Source: Maritalea myrionectae DSM 19524
GTDB taxonomy: Bacteria > Pseudomonadota > Alphaproteobacteria > Rhizobiales > Devosiaceae
Assembly (NCBI RefSeq): GCF_000423365.1
Contig: NZ_AUHV01000002.1
Span: 729,270 to 793,269, forward strand
Length of the DNA stretch: 64,000 bases
Direction of reading: 5' to 3'
The position numbers and the translations under genes are program-made. Below, piece by piece: positions 9,898 to 19,233 of this stretch. Below the pieces are notes generated by a model. That model was not told the origin of the DNA. It did not search any database and saw nothing but the letters and a program-made list of their open reading frames with translations. Position 1 is the first letter of the stretch. Each line of letters begins with the position of its first letter.

Positions 9898-11268
9898 GTG
9901 GTGATTCGCCATTTTGCGTGGAGCCGAAATTTACCCGTGAGCCTTTATTTGCGCCAAATTGGAAAAGCCAGTCGATGGAGCGCTGGATTGTTGCTGGCCA
10001 GCGCCATGATAATGGGGCCGAGCCTTGCGCAATTCAATGACCCCACCACAACCCAAGATGCGCAGATTGAACTTGACCAAGTTAAGCTGACCATTGAGCT
10101 GACCGAAGAGCGGGTGGCGGAGCTTAAAGCGCAAGTGGAAGAGTTTTCGGGCGATCGCACCCAGCAAACCGCCGCGCTCATCGAAGCGGCGCAAAGGGTG
10201 AAGCTGGCGGAGATTGAAGCCAACGCGATTGCCGAGCGTATGGCCAGCCTGCGCGCAGAAGAAGAGACCATCCGCGCAACATTGGACGATGAAAATCAGG
10301 AAATTGGCACCCTTCTCACTGCGTTGCAGCAATTGGGGCGCAACCCGCCCCCTGCCCTGATTATTGAACCGGGCAATGCCGTCGATTCTGCGCGTGCCGG
10401 GAGTTTGTTGGCGTCTGTTTTGCCGCAATTGGCCAGCCGGGCTGATGCGGTGCGCATGGAACTTGATAGTTTGTTGGCGATTGCGGAAGAAGCCGAGGCG
10501 GAACAAAAGCTACTTGTGGCCAACCTTACCGTTTTGCGGGAAGAACGCCTGCGCATTGCAACCCTGATTGAAGCCCGCAAGCGCGGCCTGGAACGGGTGG
10601 GCGAAGAGCTGGAAGCGGAGCAACGCGAAGCCGAATTGTTGGCCAGCCGCGCCACTTCCCTGACGCAACTGATCAATACGCTTGAAGATAAAGTTCAATC
10701 GGTGAGCAATGCGAATGCTGAGGCAGATGCATCCGATGAGGACCAAAATAATGTTGGCGAAGAATTAGAGCAAAGCGTGATTGATTTGGCTTTGGCCGAT
10801 AAATCACGCACAGAGCCCGCCTTCCCGTTTGCCCTGGGCAAGGGGCACTTGACCCCGCCAGTGGTTGGCGTGGAAGTCGTCGCCTATGGCGCAGATGATC
10901 GATTTGGCGGCACGTCGCAAGGCGAATATGTTGTGACGCGGCCCGAAGCGCAAATTGTTGCCCCTGCCGATGGATGGGTGGTTTATAAAGGCCCTTATCT
11001 TAATTATGGCCAAATTATCATTTTGAATATGGGTCAAGGATATCACCTGCTGTTGGCAGGCATGGAAAGCGCAGACGTCAATTTGGGACAATTTGTTTTG
11101 ATGGGTGAACCACTGGGTAAAATGGGCACCAACACAAATTCTCAAACGATCGCGACCAGTGCTGGAAACTCTCGGCCAACGCTTTATATTGAAATTCGAA
11201 ATGAAGATACGCCTATTGACCCCACCGGATGGTGGGACAAAGGGTCCAGGACAGCACAGAATGGATAG
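9898..11268 (+). CDS. EnvC-like murein hydrolase activator (M23/LytM)
   Basis: 456-residue exported protein with a signal-type N-terminus (hydrophobic WSAGLLLASAMIMGPSLAQ), a long coiled coil rich in Glu/Ala/Arg (about residues 45-280) and a C-terminal LytM-fold domain (about 325-440). The metal-binding His/Asp set of active M23 peptidases is not evident (GQGYHLLLAGMESADV), as in EnvC proteins that activate amidases rather than cut peptidoglycan. Start is uncertain: GTG 9898, GTG 9901 or GTG 9937. Stop overlaps the ctpA start by 8 bases. Confidence 0.88.
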   Translation: MVIRHFAWSRNLPVSLYLRQIGKASRWSAGLLLASAMIMGPSLAQFNDPTTTQDAQIELDQVKLTIELTEERVAELKAQVEEFSGDRTQQTAALIEAAQRVKLAEIEANAIAERMASLRAEEETIRATLDDENQEIGTLLTALQQLGRNPPPALIIEPGNAVDSARAGSLLASVLPQLASRADAVRMELDSLLAIAEEAEAEQKLLVANLTVLREERLRIATLIEARKRGLERVGEELEAEQREAELLASRATSLTQLINTLEDKVQSVSNANAEADASDEDQNNVGEELEQSVIDLALADKSRTEPAFPFALGKGHLTPPVVGVEVVAYGADDRFGGTSQGEYVVTRPEAQIVAPADGWVVYKGPYLNYGQIIILNMGQGYHLLLAGMESADVNLGQFVLMGEPLGKMGTNTNSQTIATSAGNSRPTLYIEIRNEDTPIDPTGWWDKGSRTAQNG

Positions 11269-12604
11269 TCAATTTATGAAACCGACCATGAAATCAGCTC
11301 TTCTTGCCCTCTCAATTGGTCTTTTTGCTGGCGCGGCGGCGCCCGCGTTTGCACAAGAGGCCACGCAAGAAAATGAGGGGCCGCTGGAACAGCAACAAGT
11401 TTATGAAGAACTGAACCTATTTGGTGAAATCTTCGACCGCATTCGCTCCGAATATGTGGATGCACCAAATGAAAAAGAACTGGTGCGCGCGGCTATTCAA
11501 GGCATGCTGACCAGCCTTGACCCCCACTCGGGCTATCTTGATCCAGATGATTACGCTGATGTGCGCGAAGACACGCAAGGCACATTCGGCGGCCTGGGCA
11601 TTGAAGTGCAGATGGAAGATGAAGTGATCAAGGTTATCTCACCCATCGACGAGACCCCCGCTGCTGAGGCCGGGGTGTTGGCCAATGATTATATCGTTGA
11701 GTTGGATGGCGAGCCTGTTCGCGGCAAATCATTGGACCAAGCGGTTGAATTGATGCGCGGCGAAGTGGGCACCGATATCGAACTGACCATTATTCGGGAA
11801 GGTGTTGAGGAACCAATCACGCTGACCATCACCCGGGATGTGATCACCTTCCAAGTGGTACGCTCCTTCACTCAAGATAATGTTGGGATCATCCGGCTCG
11901 CACGCTTTACCGGCCAAGCCTATGCTGGTGTGGAAAAAGCGATCAATGACATCCAAGAAGAACTTGGCGATGACCTTGAAGGCATCATCCTGGATTTGCG
12001 CAATAATCCAGGCGGGCTTGTGGATCAGGCGGTCTTTATCTCAGATGCGTTTCTATCGCGTGGCAATGTTCTGTCGACCAGAGGCCGGTCGGCAGAGGAA
12101 AATTCGCGCTATGACGCCAACCCAGATGATTTGGACAAGCGCGTTGAAAACCTTGATATGATCGTCCTGATCAATGGCGGGTCAGCCTCCGCATCTGAAA
12201 TTGTGGCCGGGGCGCTGCAAGACCAAAAGCGGGCGACCCTTGTGGGCACACGCTCCTTCGGTAAAGGCTCAGTGCAATCGATTATTTCACTTGGACAAAA
12301 CGGGGCGATGCGCTTGACCACCTCGCGCTATTACACCCCAAGTGGGCGCTCAATCCAAGCAGCTGGCATTGTGCCTGATATTGAGATCTTCCAGGATGTA
12401 CCGGACGAACTCAAAGGGCGTGACGAAATCATTGGGGAAGCTGCACTTGATGGTCAAATTGGCGGCGGCACAGAAGATGAGGCCACAACTGGTTCATCGG
12501 TTTATGTGCCCTCAGATCGCGAAAAAGACAACCAATTGCAGTTTGCAATTGATTTGATCACCGGGGAAAAGACCAACGAAGCTTTTCCACCTGATCCTAA
12601 ATAG
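11261..12604 (+). CDS. ctpA: C-terminal processing peptidase, S41 family
   Basis: Periplasmic serine protease cutting protein C-termini. Signal peptide (MKSALLALSIGLFAGAAAPAFA), PDZ domain (about residues 90-175, FGGLGIEVQMED), and S41 catalytic core with Ser in NGGSASASEIVAG and Lys in RSFGKGSVQS. ATG 11261 overlaps the preceding stop (ATGGATAG) and gives 447 aa; ATG 11276 and 11288 are alternatives, and the open frame back to 11105 lies inside envC. Together with the EnvC-like neighbour it points to control of cell-wall hydrolases. Confidence 0.95.
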   Translation: MDSQFMKPTMKSALLALSIGLFAGAAAPAFAQEATQENEGPLEQQQVYEELNLFGEIFDRIRSEYVDAPNEKELVRAAIQGMLTSLDPHSGYLDPDDYADVREDTQGTFGGLGIEVQMEDEVIKVISPIDETPAAEAGVLANDYIVELDGEPVRGKSLDQAVELMRGEVGTDIELTIIREGVEEPITLTITRDVITFQVVRSFTQDNVGIIRLARFTGQAYAGVEKAINDIQEELGDDLEGIILDLRNNPGGLVDQAVFISDAFLSRGNVLSTRGRSAEENSRYDANPDDLDKRVENLDMIVLINGGSASASEIVAGALQDQKRATLVGTRSFGKGSVQSIISLGQNGAMRLTTSRYYTPSGRSIQAAGIVPDIEIFQDVPDELKGRDEIIGEAALDGQIGGGTEDEATTGSSVYVPSDREKDNQLQFAIDLITGEKTNEAFPPDPK

Positions 12605-12665
12605 ATCATTCGGTTTGGCCCCGCATTCAGTGGGGCCAACACCAAACCACAAGTTGCGGCGGCAT

Positions 12666-13808
12666 ATGGCGGACAACATTAATAAGCCTCTTGGGCGCAA
12701 AAAAAATGAGCGCCGAGACAACCCATCGAAGATTCGTGTCGGTGGGTTTCCGCTATTGCCTGTGTCTATCGCCCTGCTGGTGACCGTTATTGCGGTGCCC
12801 GTCGCGTGGGTGGCCTATGTGGAAAGCCCTTTGGAGGGGCGGCCACAAATTGAAGTGGGCGTTTCATCTACCGGCAACAACGAATTGGCCCGCAATCTTT
12901 CTACCGAAGGCGGCGAAGATATTGTTGAAGAGGAACCTATCGACCCCGTTGAAAGCCCCTCCTTTATAAATATTGACGCCTTTCCGGAAGCAGCCGAAGC
13001 CGCCCGCGCAGCAGCGCCCCTGCCCGAATTACTGGAAAAAACCCAACATGGCTTTATTCCGCAAGTGGGCCCGAACGGGGACCGACCTGCAGACGTGTAT
13101 GCGCGGGCATCGCTCACGCCTGACAGCGCCAATGGCCGCGGCCTGATCGCTGTTGTTGTTGAAGGATTGGGCCTTTCAGAGGAAAACACACGGTCGGCAA
13201 TTGAACGGCTGCCAGATGAAATAACATTGGCCTTTGCCCCCTATGGCAAAGATGTGGGCAGCCTTGCCCTCGCCGCACGCATTGGCGGCCACGAAATCAT
13301 GCTGCAATTACCGCTTGAGCCGTTTGATTACCCGCAAAATGATCCCGGCCCGCAAACGCTTTTGGTGGGACAAGCCGCCCGCGCCAATTTGGATCGTTTA
13401 TACTGGCTGATGTCGCGCATGGGCGGTTATACTGGCGTCATCAACTTTTTGGGCGCCCGCTTCACCTCCTCTGCCAACGATATGCAACCCGTTATGGAAG
13501 AAATTGCCCTGCGGGGACTAACATTTTTGGATGATGGGGCCTCAAACCGTTCACTCGCACCGCAGCTGGCGAAACAGGCCGGGGTGGATTTTGCACGGGC
13601 CGATCTGAGTTTGGATGAATCGCCCTCACGCAGCGATATTTTGCGCCAATTGAGCAAATTAGAGGCACTCGCCCTTGAAAATGGCTCGGCCATCGGCACG
13701 GCTACATCTTTGCCCGTGACCGTGCGCACCATTGCGGAATGGGCCAAAGAGCTGGAAGACAAAAATCTGGTTTTGGTGCCCGCAAGTGCATTGATGCAAG
13801 ACAATTAG
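12666..13808 (+). CDS. Divergent polysaccharide deacetylase, YibQ/DUF610 family
   Basis: 380-residue protein with one N-terminal membrane helix (LLPVSIALLVTVIAVPVAWVAYV, about residues 33-55), an acidic linker, and a divergent polysaccharide deacetylase domain from about residue 155 (GLIAVVVEGLGLSEENTRSAI; MLQLPLEPFDYPQNDPGPQTLL; GGYTGVINFLGARFTS). Family members usually follow ctpA, as here. Whether it deacetylates anything is unproven. ATG 12666 is preferred since upstream codons from 12615 read through the intergenic stretch. Confidence 0.88.
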   Translation: MADNINKPLGRKKNERRDNPSKIRVGGFPLLPVSIALLVTVIAVPVAWVAYVESPLEGRPQIEVGVSSTGNNELARNLSTEGGEDIVEEEPIDPVESPSFINIDAFPEAAEAARAAAPLPELLEKTQHGFIPQVGPNGDRPADVYARASLTPDSANGRGLIAVVVEGLGLSEENTRSAIERLPDEITLAFAPYGKDVGSLALAARIGGHEIMLQLPLEPFDYPQNDPGPQTLLVGQAARANLDRLYWLMSRMGGYTGVINFLGARFTSSANDMQPVMEEIALRGLTFLDDGASNRSLAPQLAKQAGVDFARADLSLDESPSRSDILRQLSKLEALALENGSAIGTATSLPVTVRTIAEWAKELEDKNLVLVPASALMQDN

Positions 13809-13818
13809 GACAGAATTT

Positions 13819-14343
13819 ATGACTCAGCCAATTGATCGCGAGAAAATGCCCTATCGGTTTTGCGCGGGCGTTTGCGTCGTCAATGACAAGGGCGAAGTTT
13901 TTACGGGTCGGCGGCTGGCAAAGCCCGGCGTGCCCCAATCGCATGAATGGCAATTCCCGCAAGGTGGCATCGACAAGGGCGAAGATCCGCTGGAAGCCGC
14001 CAAGCGCGAGCTTTATGAAGAGTCCAACATGTCCTCCATTGAGCTGATTTACGAGGTGCCAAAGTGGCTTAGCTATGATTTGCCGGAGGAGCTTTTGGGC
14101 AAGGCCTTGAAGGGCAAATATCGGGGCCAGCAACAAAGATGGTTTGTGTTCCGCTTTGTCGGAGACGAAAGCGAAATCAATGTCGAACGACCAGCAGATG
14201 GCACGCATCCCGCAGAGTTTTCTGAATGGGCGTGGCGGCCGATTGGCGATATGCCGGACCTTATCGTTCCGTTCAAGAAAGAGCTCTATCAAGAGTTGGT
14301 GGCGTTGGTGCGGCCCCAAATTGAAGGGGAGCACCAGATATGA
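13819..14343 (+). CDS. rppH: RNA pyrophosphohydrolase (Nudix)
   Basis: 174-residue Nudix hydrolase that removes pyrophosphate from mRNA 5' ends to start decay. The Nudix box is complete: GGIDKGEDPLEAAKRELYEE. The YRFCAGVCVVND start, HEWQFPQGGID and QQQRWFVFRFVGDESEIN segments match RppH/IalA proteins of alphaproteobacteria. It begins 10 bases after the YibQ-like gene and its stop overlaps the racemase start (ATGA). Confidence 0.95.
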   Translation: MTQPIDREKMPYRFCAGVCVVNDKGEVFTGRRLAKPGVPQSHEWQFPQGGIDKGEDPLEAAKRELYEESNMSSIELIYEVPKWLSYDLPEELLGKALKGKYRGQQQRWFVFRFVGDESEINVERPADGTHPAEFSEWAWRPIGDMPDLIVPFKKELYQELVALVRPQIEGEHQI

Positions 14344-15026
14344 AAACCATCGGCCTATTGGGTGGCATGAGCTGGGAATCCACAGCGCTTTACTATCAAC
14401 AGCTGAACCAATTGGTGCGCACCAAATTGGGTGGCTTGCACAGTGCTGAATTGTTGCTGCGGTCCGTCGATTTTGCCCCCATTGCCGCCATGCAAAAGAG
14501 TGGGGCCTGGGATGAAGCCGGCACCCTTTTGGCTGACCACGCAAAAGGGCTCGAACGGGCCGGCGCCGAGTTTTTGCTGCTGGCGACAAATACCATGCAC
14601 CTGGTGGCGCCGCAGATTGAGGCGGCTACCGATATTCCCCTGCTTCACATCGCTGACAGCACCGCGCAGGCGTTGAAATCGGATGGGTTTGAGCGGGTGG
14701 GCCTGCTCGGCACTGCCTTTACGATGGAAAAGCCATTTTTGATTGATCGACTTCAAGGTCATGGGCTGGATATCATTGTGCCCGAGGTGGACCGCACCAA
14801 TTTGAATGCGATCATTTTTGATGAGTTATGCCAAGGCATCGTGTCGGACAAGTCACGCGAAACCTATCAGCGTGCCATTGATGGAATGATGGCGCGTGGC
14901 GCCGAAGCCGTTATTTTGGGATGTACTGAAATCACACTGTTGATCAGCGATGATGACAGCCCCATCCCCACCTATGACAGCACCGACCTACATGTGCGCG
15001 CCGCTGTTGAAATGGCGCTGGGCTAA
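14340..15026 (+). CDS. YgeA-type amino acid racemase (Asp/Glu racemase superfamily)
   Basis: 228-residue cofactor-independent racemase. It starts MKTIGLLGGMSWESTALYY, as E. coli YgeA does, and carries ATNTMH at the first catalytic site and GCTEI at the second. Aspartate racemases have Cys at the first site (PCNTAH); YgeA-like enzymes have Thr, as here, and act on a broad set of amino acids. Likely role: D-amino acid formation or recycling, possibly linked to peptidoglycan, though the overlap with rppH is probably only positional. Confidence 0.85.
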   Translation: MKTIGLLGGMSWESTALYYQQLNQLVRTKLGGLHSAELLLRSVDFAPIAAMQKSGAWDEAGTLLADHAKGLERAGAEFLLLATNTMHLVAPQIEAATDIPLLHIADSTAQALKSDGFERVGLLGTAFTMEKPFLIDRLQGHGLDIIVPEVDRTNLNAIIFDELCQGIVSDKSRETYQRAIDGMMARGAEAVILGCTEITLLISDDDSPIPTYDSTDLHVRAAVEMALG

Positions 15027-15054
15027 GACCAACACCGCGTCTAGCCAATGAAAA

Positions 15055-15082
15055 GCCCGCCAAAATGCTTGGCGGGCTAATT
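15055..15082. terminator. Hairpin between convergent racemase and BCCT genes
   Basis: GCCCGCCAA (15055-15063), loop AATGC, TTGGCGGGC (15069-15077): a perfect 9-bp stem with short A and T runs on either side, placed to end transcription from both directions. Confidence 0.8.
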
Positions 15083-15104
15083 CAGTTTAATTGTGCATCA
15101 TTAT

Positions 15105-16751
15105 CTAGTTGTGCTTCATCTCACTCATCAAGCCTTTCACCAAAGCAAAGCATGCCAGGAGAATGACAATGGTGAACGGGAAGCCCGTGGACACCGCCAT
15201 GGCTTGAAGCGCCCCAAGGCCACCACCAAGCAACAACGCGATCGCAACGATACCTTCAAAGCTCGCCCAGAACACACGCTGCGGTGTGGGGGCATTCACT
15301 TTACCGCCAGCTGTCATGGTGTCGATCACCAATGAGCCAGAGTCTGATGACGTCACGAAGAACACGATCACCAAACAGATACCCACAAATGAGGTGAGCT
15401 GTGCCAATGGCAATGGTTCCAGCATTTCAAACAGCTTCAACTCCAAAGCGGCATCAGCCACGGCTGTGTAGCCCTGATTAACGATCTGATCGATCGCTGT
15501 GCCACCGAATGAGGTCATCCACAAGACAGACACCAGAGACGGGATGATCAACACACATGTGATGAACTCGCGCACGGTGCGACCACGGCTAACGCGGGCG
15601 ATAAACATGCCCACAAATGGTGACCAGGAAATCCACCACGCCCAATAGAACGATGTCCAGCCTTGTGAGAAGTTTGCATCTTCGCGGCCAAACGGCATCG
15701 ATAGAGCCGGGAGATACTCAACATAGGCCCATAGGTTTTGGAAAAAGCCGGTCAGGATAGCGAGGGTTGGACCCACAATTATCACAAAGACGAGCAAAAT
15801 TATCGCCAAGACCATGTTGATCTCAGACAAGCGCTTCACGCCTGCATCCAAGCCTGCAACAACAGAAACTAGCGCCATCCCGGTAATCACGACGATCAAA
15901 AACACCATGCTGGCATCGCCGACAGGCAAACCGAACAGCGCGTTCAGACCGGCATTCGCTTGCTGCGCCCCAATACCCAGAGAAGTGGCCAAGCCAAACA
16001 ATGTGGCGAACACCGCCAGAATGTCGATGATGTGACCTGTCCAGCCCCATACGCGTTCGCCAAAGATTGGGTAGAACACTGAACGCATGGTAAGCGGCAG
16101 CCCCTTATTGTAGGAAAAGATCGCCAATGACAGGGCGACCACTGCATAAATTGCCCACGGGTGAAGACCCCAGTGGAAGATGGTTGCAGCCATGCCCAAG
16201 CGCGCGGCCTCGGCCGCATTGCCTTCAGCACCGCCCAAAGGCGCCCAGTCTGTGCGGACACCATTTTCGGAAGCGACGCCCCCCAGCGCGCTGGTAAAGT
16301 GCGAAATCGGTTCGCTCACACCATAGAACATCAGCCCGATGCCCATACCGGCGGCAAACAACATGGAAAACCAGCCTATATATGAAAAATCTGGCGTCGC
16401 ATCTTTGCCCCCAATGCGCACCTTGCCCATTGGCGTCACAATCAACACCAAACACAAGATCACAAAGATATTGCCTGCCAACAGGAAGAACCAATCAAAT
16501 GTCTGGGTCAGCCAATTGCGCAAATTGTTGAACAAGGGTTCAACTTCAGATTGGAATGCCAATGTGAGCAACACAAAGGCCACTACGGTTAAGCCGGAAA
16601 TCACAAATACCGGGTTGTGAATGTCCAGACCAAACGGGCCGATATTGGTTTCAATATTATCCTGACCGATTTCGTAATCACTCTCGATGATCTCGGTCGG
16701 ACCTTCGGGCGCGGGAATCGCGTCCAGTTCGGGTTCGTTGTTGTCCGTCAA
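15105..16751 (-). CDS. BCCT family transporter, betaine type
   Basis: 548-residue secondary transporter with about 12 membrane helices. The Trp-rich BCCT signature (SFYWAWWISWSPFVGMFIARVSRG) and GMGIGLMFYGVSEPISHF are visible. The MGIG form of that second motif is typical of Na+-coupled glycine betaine carriers such as BetP rather than choline or carnitine carriers. It lacks the long C-terminal osmosensing tail. The start is TTG (16749-16751) with GGAGG five bases upstream, not an ATG. Likely role: osmoprotectant uptake. Confidence 0.93.
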   Translation of the reverse strand: MTDNNEPELDAIPAPEGPTEIIESDYEIGQDNIETNIGPFGLDIHNPVFVISGLTVVAFVLLTLAFQSEVEPLFNNLRNWLTQTFDWFFLLAGNIFVILCLVLIVTPMGKVRIGGKDATPDFSYIGWFSMLFAAGMGIGLMFYGVSEPISHFTSALGGVASENGVRTDWAPLGGAEGNAAEAARLGMAATIFHWGLHPWAIYAVVALSLAIFSYNKGLPLTMRSVFYPIFGERVWGWTGHIIDILAVFATLFGLATSLGIGAQQANAGLNALFGLPVGDASMVFLIVVITGMALVSVVAGLDAGVKRLSEINMVLAIILLVFVIIVGPTLAILTGFFQNLWAYVEYLPALSMPFGREDANFSQGWTSFYWAWWISWSPFVGMFIARVSRGRTVREFITCVLIIPSLVSVLWMTSFGGTAIDQIVNQGYTAVADAALELKLFEMLEPLPLAQLTSFVGICLVIVFFVTSSDSGSLVIDTMTAGGKVNAPTPQRVFWASFEGIVAIALLLGGGLGALQAMAVSTGFPFTIVILLACFALVKGLMSEMKHN

Positions 16752-17000
16752 TTTAGCCTCCTATTGACTGAGGCGAGTGCCGAGCACAGAAATCAAGACA
16801 TCAATTCAAAATAAAGCTGCTCGCACAAAACAAAACGAAGCAAATATCGCCATGTCTACTGCGGTCGTCATAATATGATCAATTTCACCAGCAACCGCGA
16901 CCGCGATTACAGTAATTGTCAAAAGGCCCCAGTTTATACTACCCCATCTGAGGCCCAAATTTACTTCCGGCTTCCGCAGACCTCGCCTTCAGTATAAAGG

Positions 17001-17283
17001 CTAGCACACCGAATATGTTATTTGTAGTATTCTTTGTGGATAAACTATTCGGCCCACCAAAATGCCAGCCACCCATTGATCACTTGGCGCTGCGTCTTGG
17101 GCCGAAGTTTCCCCCTCCCTGCTAGCGATCAAAGCCTTCATTTTGGCAATTTCATTTTCTGGCGCTTTGATGATTTTATCGACCAAATTGTGAACGCGTG
17201 GATCCGAAACCCGCATGCTCACGGGTCAGAATCGCGATGAGATGGTGAGGTATCAGGACGAAGAATCGCCTACACCTCATCAT
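17001..17283 (-). pseudogene. Remnant of a DUF305 protein, frameshifted
   Basis: On the minus strand, after an AAGGAG site, ATG at 17283 opens MMRCRRFFVLIPHHLIAILT, which holds the PHHxxAI metal-binding core of DUF305. Near 17215 the homology passes to another frame: VSDPRVHNLVDKIIKAPENE then IAKMKALI, the usual DUF305 C-terminal helix (SDP-V--L---II--Q--EI--M). In the first frame the reading leaves the family, and in the second a TGA lies just upstream, so one base has been lost or gained. The N-terminal part is missing too. Called a decayed gene; a sequencing error is the alternative. Confidence 0.55.
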
Positions 17284-17311
17284 CTCCTTCTTTTTTGCAC
17301 CCATGCGGGAG

Positions 17312-18265
17312 TTAAGCCCCAACGATGTTGCCACCATTGGGATGGAGCACCTGCCCCGTCATATAGCTTGCGTCAGATGAGGCGAGGAAAATGTAGCTCG
17401 GGGCGACCTCATCAGGTTGCCCGACACGCCCCATAGGTGCGCCTTCACCGAAATGTTCGACATGCTCAGCATCGAATGACGCGGGGATCAACGGTGTCCA
17501 GATCGGACCGGGCGCCACAGCGTTTACCCGCACATGTTTTTCCGCAAGGTTAGACGCCAATGATCGGGTAAGGCCCAATATCGCGCCCTTGGAGGCGGCA
17601 TAGTCCATCAACACATCATTGCCGCGATAGGCCACAACCGACGTTGTGTTGATGATGCAATCATCCTTGCCCAAAAACTTGAGTGCGGCTTGGCTGAGGA
17701 AAAACGCCCCGAAAAAGTTAGTATCGAATGTGCGGCGCACCTGGTCTTCTGGAATATCTTCCAACCGTTCTTGCACGTGCTGTTCGGCGGCGTTGTTGAC
17801 CAGAATATTGAGATAGCCAAATTCTTTGAGCACCTTCTCCACCGCGGCATCGCAAAATGCTTTTTCGCCAATATCACCCTTGATCGCGAGGGCCTTTTGG
17901 CCGGTCTTTTCAATATGGCGGACCGTTTCGTCGGCGTCGTCATCCTCATCAAGATAGATAAATGCTACGTTGGCGCCTTCCTTGGCGTAGCCAATGGCGA
18001 CCGCCCGGCCAATGCCGCTATCGCCGCCGCTGATCAGCGCCACCTTGCCAGTGAGCTTGCCTGCACCTTTATAGTTTTCCATCAGCGACTGCGGGCGTGG
18101 CTGCATGATGCTCTCCACGCCGGGCTGATGGTCTTGGTGTTGCGGTGGCCGGGTTTCCCCTTGAACGCCAACTTCACCTGGTGTCCATGACGGTGGATCA
18201 CTGGCGGGGAAAGATTCGTCCAACGCCTCATCTATCTCTGGAACCTTCTTCTTTTTATCTGCCAT
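17312..18265 (-). CDS. Short-chain dehydrogenase, general-stress type
   Basis: 317-residue SDR oxidoreductase with a ~70-residue N-terminal extension before the Rossmann fold, containing DEALDESFPASDPPS, a segment shared with many stress-type SDRs (YhdF/YdaD-like). NAD(P)-binding GGDSGIGRAVAIGYA, NNAAE and catalytic YAASKGA (Tyr-x3-Lys) are present. A good ribosome binding site (GAGGTGATCAA) precedes the ATG. The substrate is unknown. Near the BCCT transporter it may belong to an osmotic or desiccation response, but the two are not clearly one operon. Confidence 0.92.
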   Translation of the reverse strand: MADKKKKVPEIDEALDESFPASDPPSWTPGEVGVQGETRPPQHQDHQPGVESIMQPRPQSLMENYKGAGKLTGKVALISGGDSGIGRAVAIGYAKEGANVAFIYLDEDDDADETVRHIEKTGQKALAIKGDIGEKAFCDAAVEKVLKEFGYLNILVNNAAEQHVQERLEDIPEDQVRRTFDTNFFGAFFLSQAALKFLGKDDCIINTTSVVAYRGNDVLMDYAASKGAILGLTRSLASNLAEKHVRVNAVAPGPIWTPLIPASFDAEHVEHFGEGAPMGRVGQPDEVAPSYIFLASSDASYMTGQVLHPNGGNIVGA

Positions 18266-18819
18266 TTGATCACCTCATTGATTGTGTTGTGTGAACAACG
18301 CAGGGCCTCCGGCCAGAGTTCCGCAACCAAATCGACAGCAATTGCACTGGTGCATGCCTTGTGACTATTTTTTTGCGAGATGTCAGATTGTCCTGAACAA
18401 TCAAAAAGCCCGCGCCAGCGATGCGCAGATTTCCATTTTGGAATGGCTTGTCACGCCCGCCGTGCTTTGCGCCCAAAAGGCACCTGCAGTGCCGACAAGA
18501 AGCCCTGACAGCATTTTGAAAACACCATGACGGCAAACGCGCAGCATCCCACCGCACATGAGGCAAAATCATTTATCGATTTGGGTGGGAAATGTCACAC
18601 TGCTCCGACTCTACAGGTCGGCAAAACGGGGCAAATGATCGGACCCGGGTCAGACAATCCCACCCCAAAACGTCAATCAAATCTGACCTAAAGTGATCAG
18701 CACTCGTTGTCTTCAAAGGACCGCTTCGAGCTCGATTGTAGGCTTTGAGATGATATGGAGATTGGGCCTAGCCTAAATCAACTTTCCAGCCACAAGCCAT
18801 TCGAATGGCTCGATTGTGT
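18266..18819. other. 554-base stretch without a recognised gene
   Basis: Lies upstream of the SDR gene and downstream of the orphan small protein. Only short open frames occur (for example about 55 codons on + from 18528 and 100 codons on - at 18270-18572), none with a recognisable product or convincing ribosome binding site. No hairpin with T-tract or tRNA-end repeat was found. Confidence 0.5.
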
Positions 18820-19233
18820 CTAAGCAAGTTTCGAGTACCAAACACCATCGAGACAATATTCTTGAACGATAACTTCTTTTTCCAAGAGCTTGCCATGCTC
18901 CATAACAGAGACCGGCCTCTCACGGTGAAATCTCGTTCGAGTATACAACCTAGATGCTCTGCGAATTTGCGCCTCTTCGTGAGCCATTGCCTCAATACGA
19001 GAGGAAAAACATTTCTTTTCGTAGAACCTTAGGAAATCCGTTTCTTGACCTACTTCAAATTCCGAAACGAGATTTATTCCCGCCGAGAAATCTATTCTAT
19101 TGTCGTGCTTCCAAACCGTAACTAAGCAATAAACATTACGTAGGTCTAAGGTCCCTAATGCACCCCTATTGTTTTGGATTAGACGATTGAATCTTCCTGC
19201 TAAATCCAGTTTCAATATTTCTGTAAATTTCAT
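18820..19233 (-). CDS. Orphan hypothetical protein, 137 aa
   Basis: The frame opens MKFTEILKLDLAGRFNRLIQ after a G-rich site (GGGGGGCGG) and ends DGVWYSKLA. It is soluble, charged and rich in Arg/Lys/Glu, with no signal peptide or membrane helix. I do not recognise a family. Its DNA is visibly richer in A+T than the surrounding genes, and it stands alone between the gene-poor stretch and tRNA-Arg, which fits acquired DNA. It is the longest frame there on either strand, so a real but unknown gene is more likely than not. Confidence 0.5.
   Translation of the reverse strand: MKFTEILKLDLAGRFNRLIQNNRGALGTLDLRNVYCLVTVWKHDNRIDFSAGINLVSEFEVGQETDFLRFYEKKCFSSRIEAMAHEEAQIRRASRLYTRTRFHRERPVSVMEHGKLLEKEVIVQEYCLDGVWYSKLA

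Noticed and set aside
18270-18572. 100-codon minus-strand frame upstream of the SDR gene
   Set aside because: No ribosome binding site and no recognisable protein pattern; several alternative short frames of equal quality exist there.
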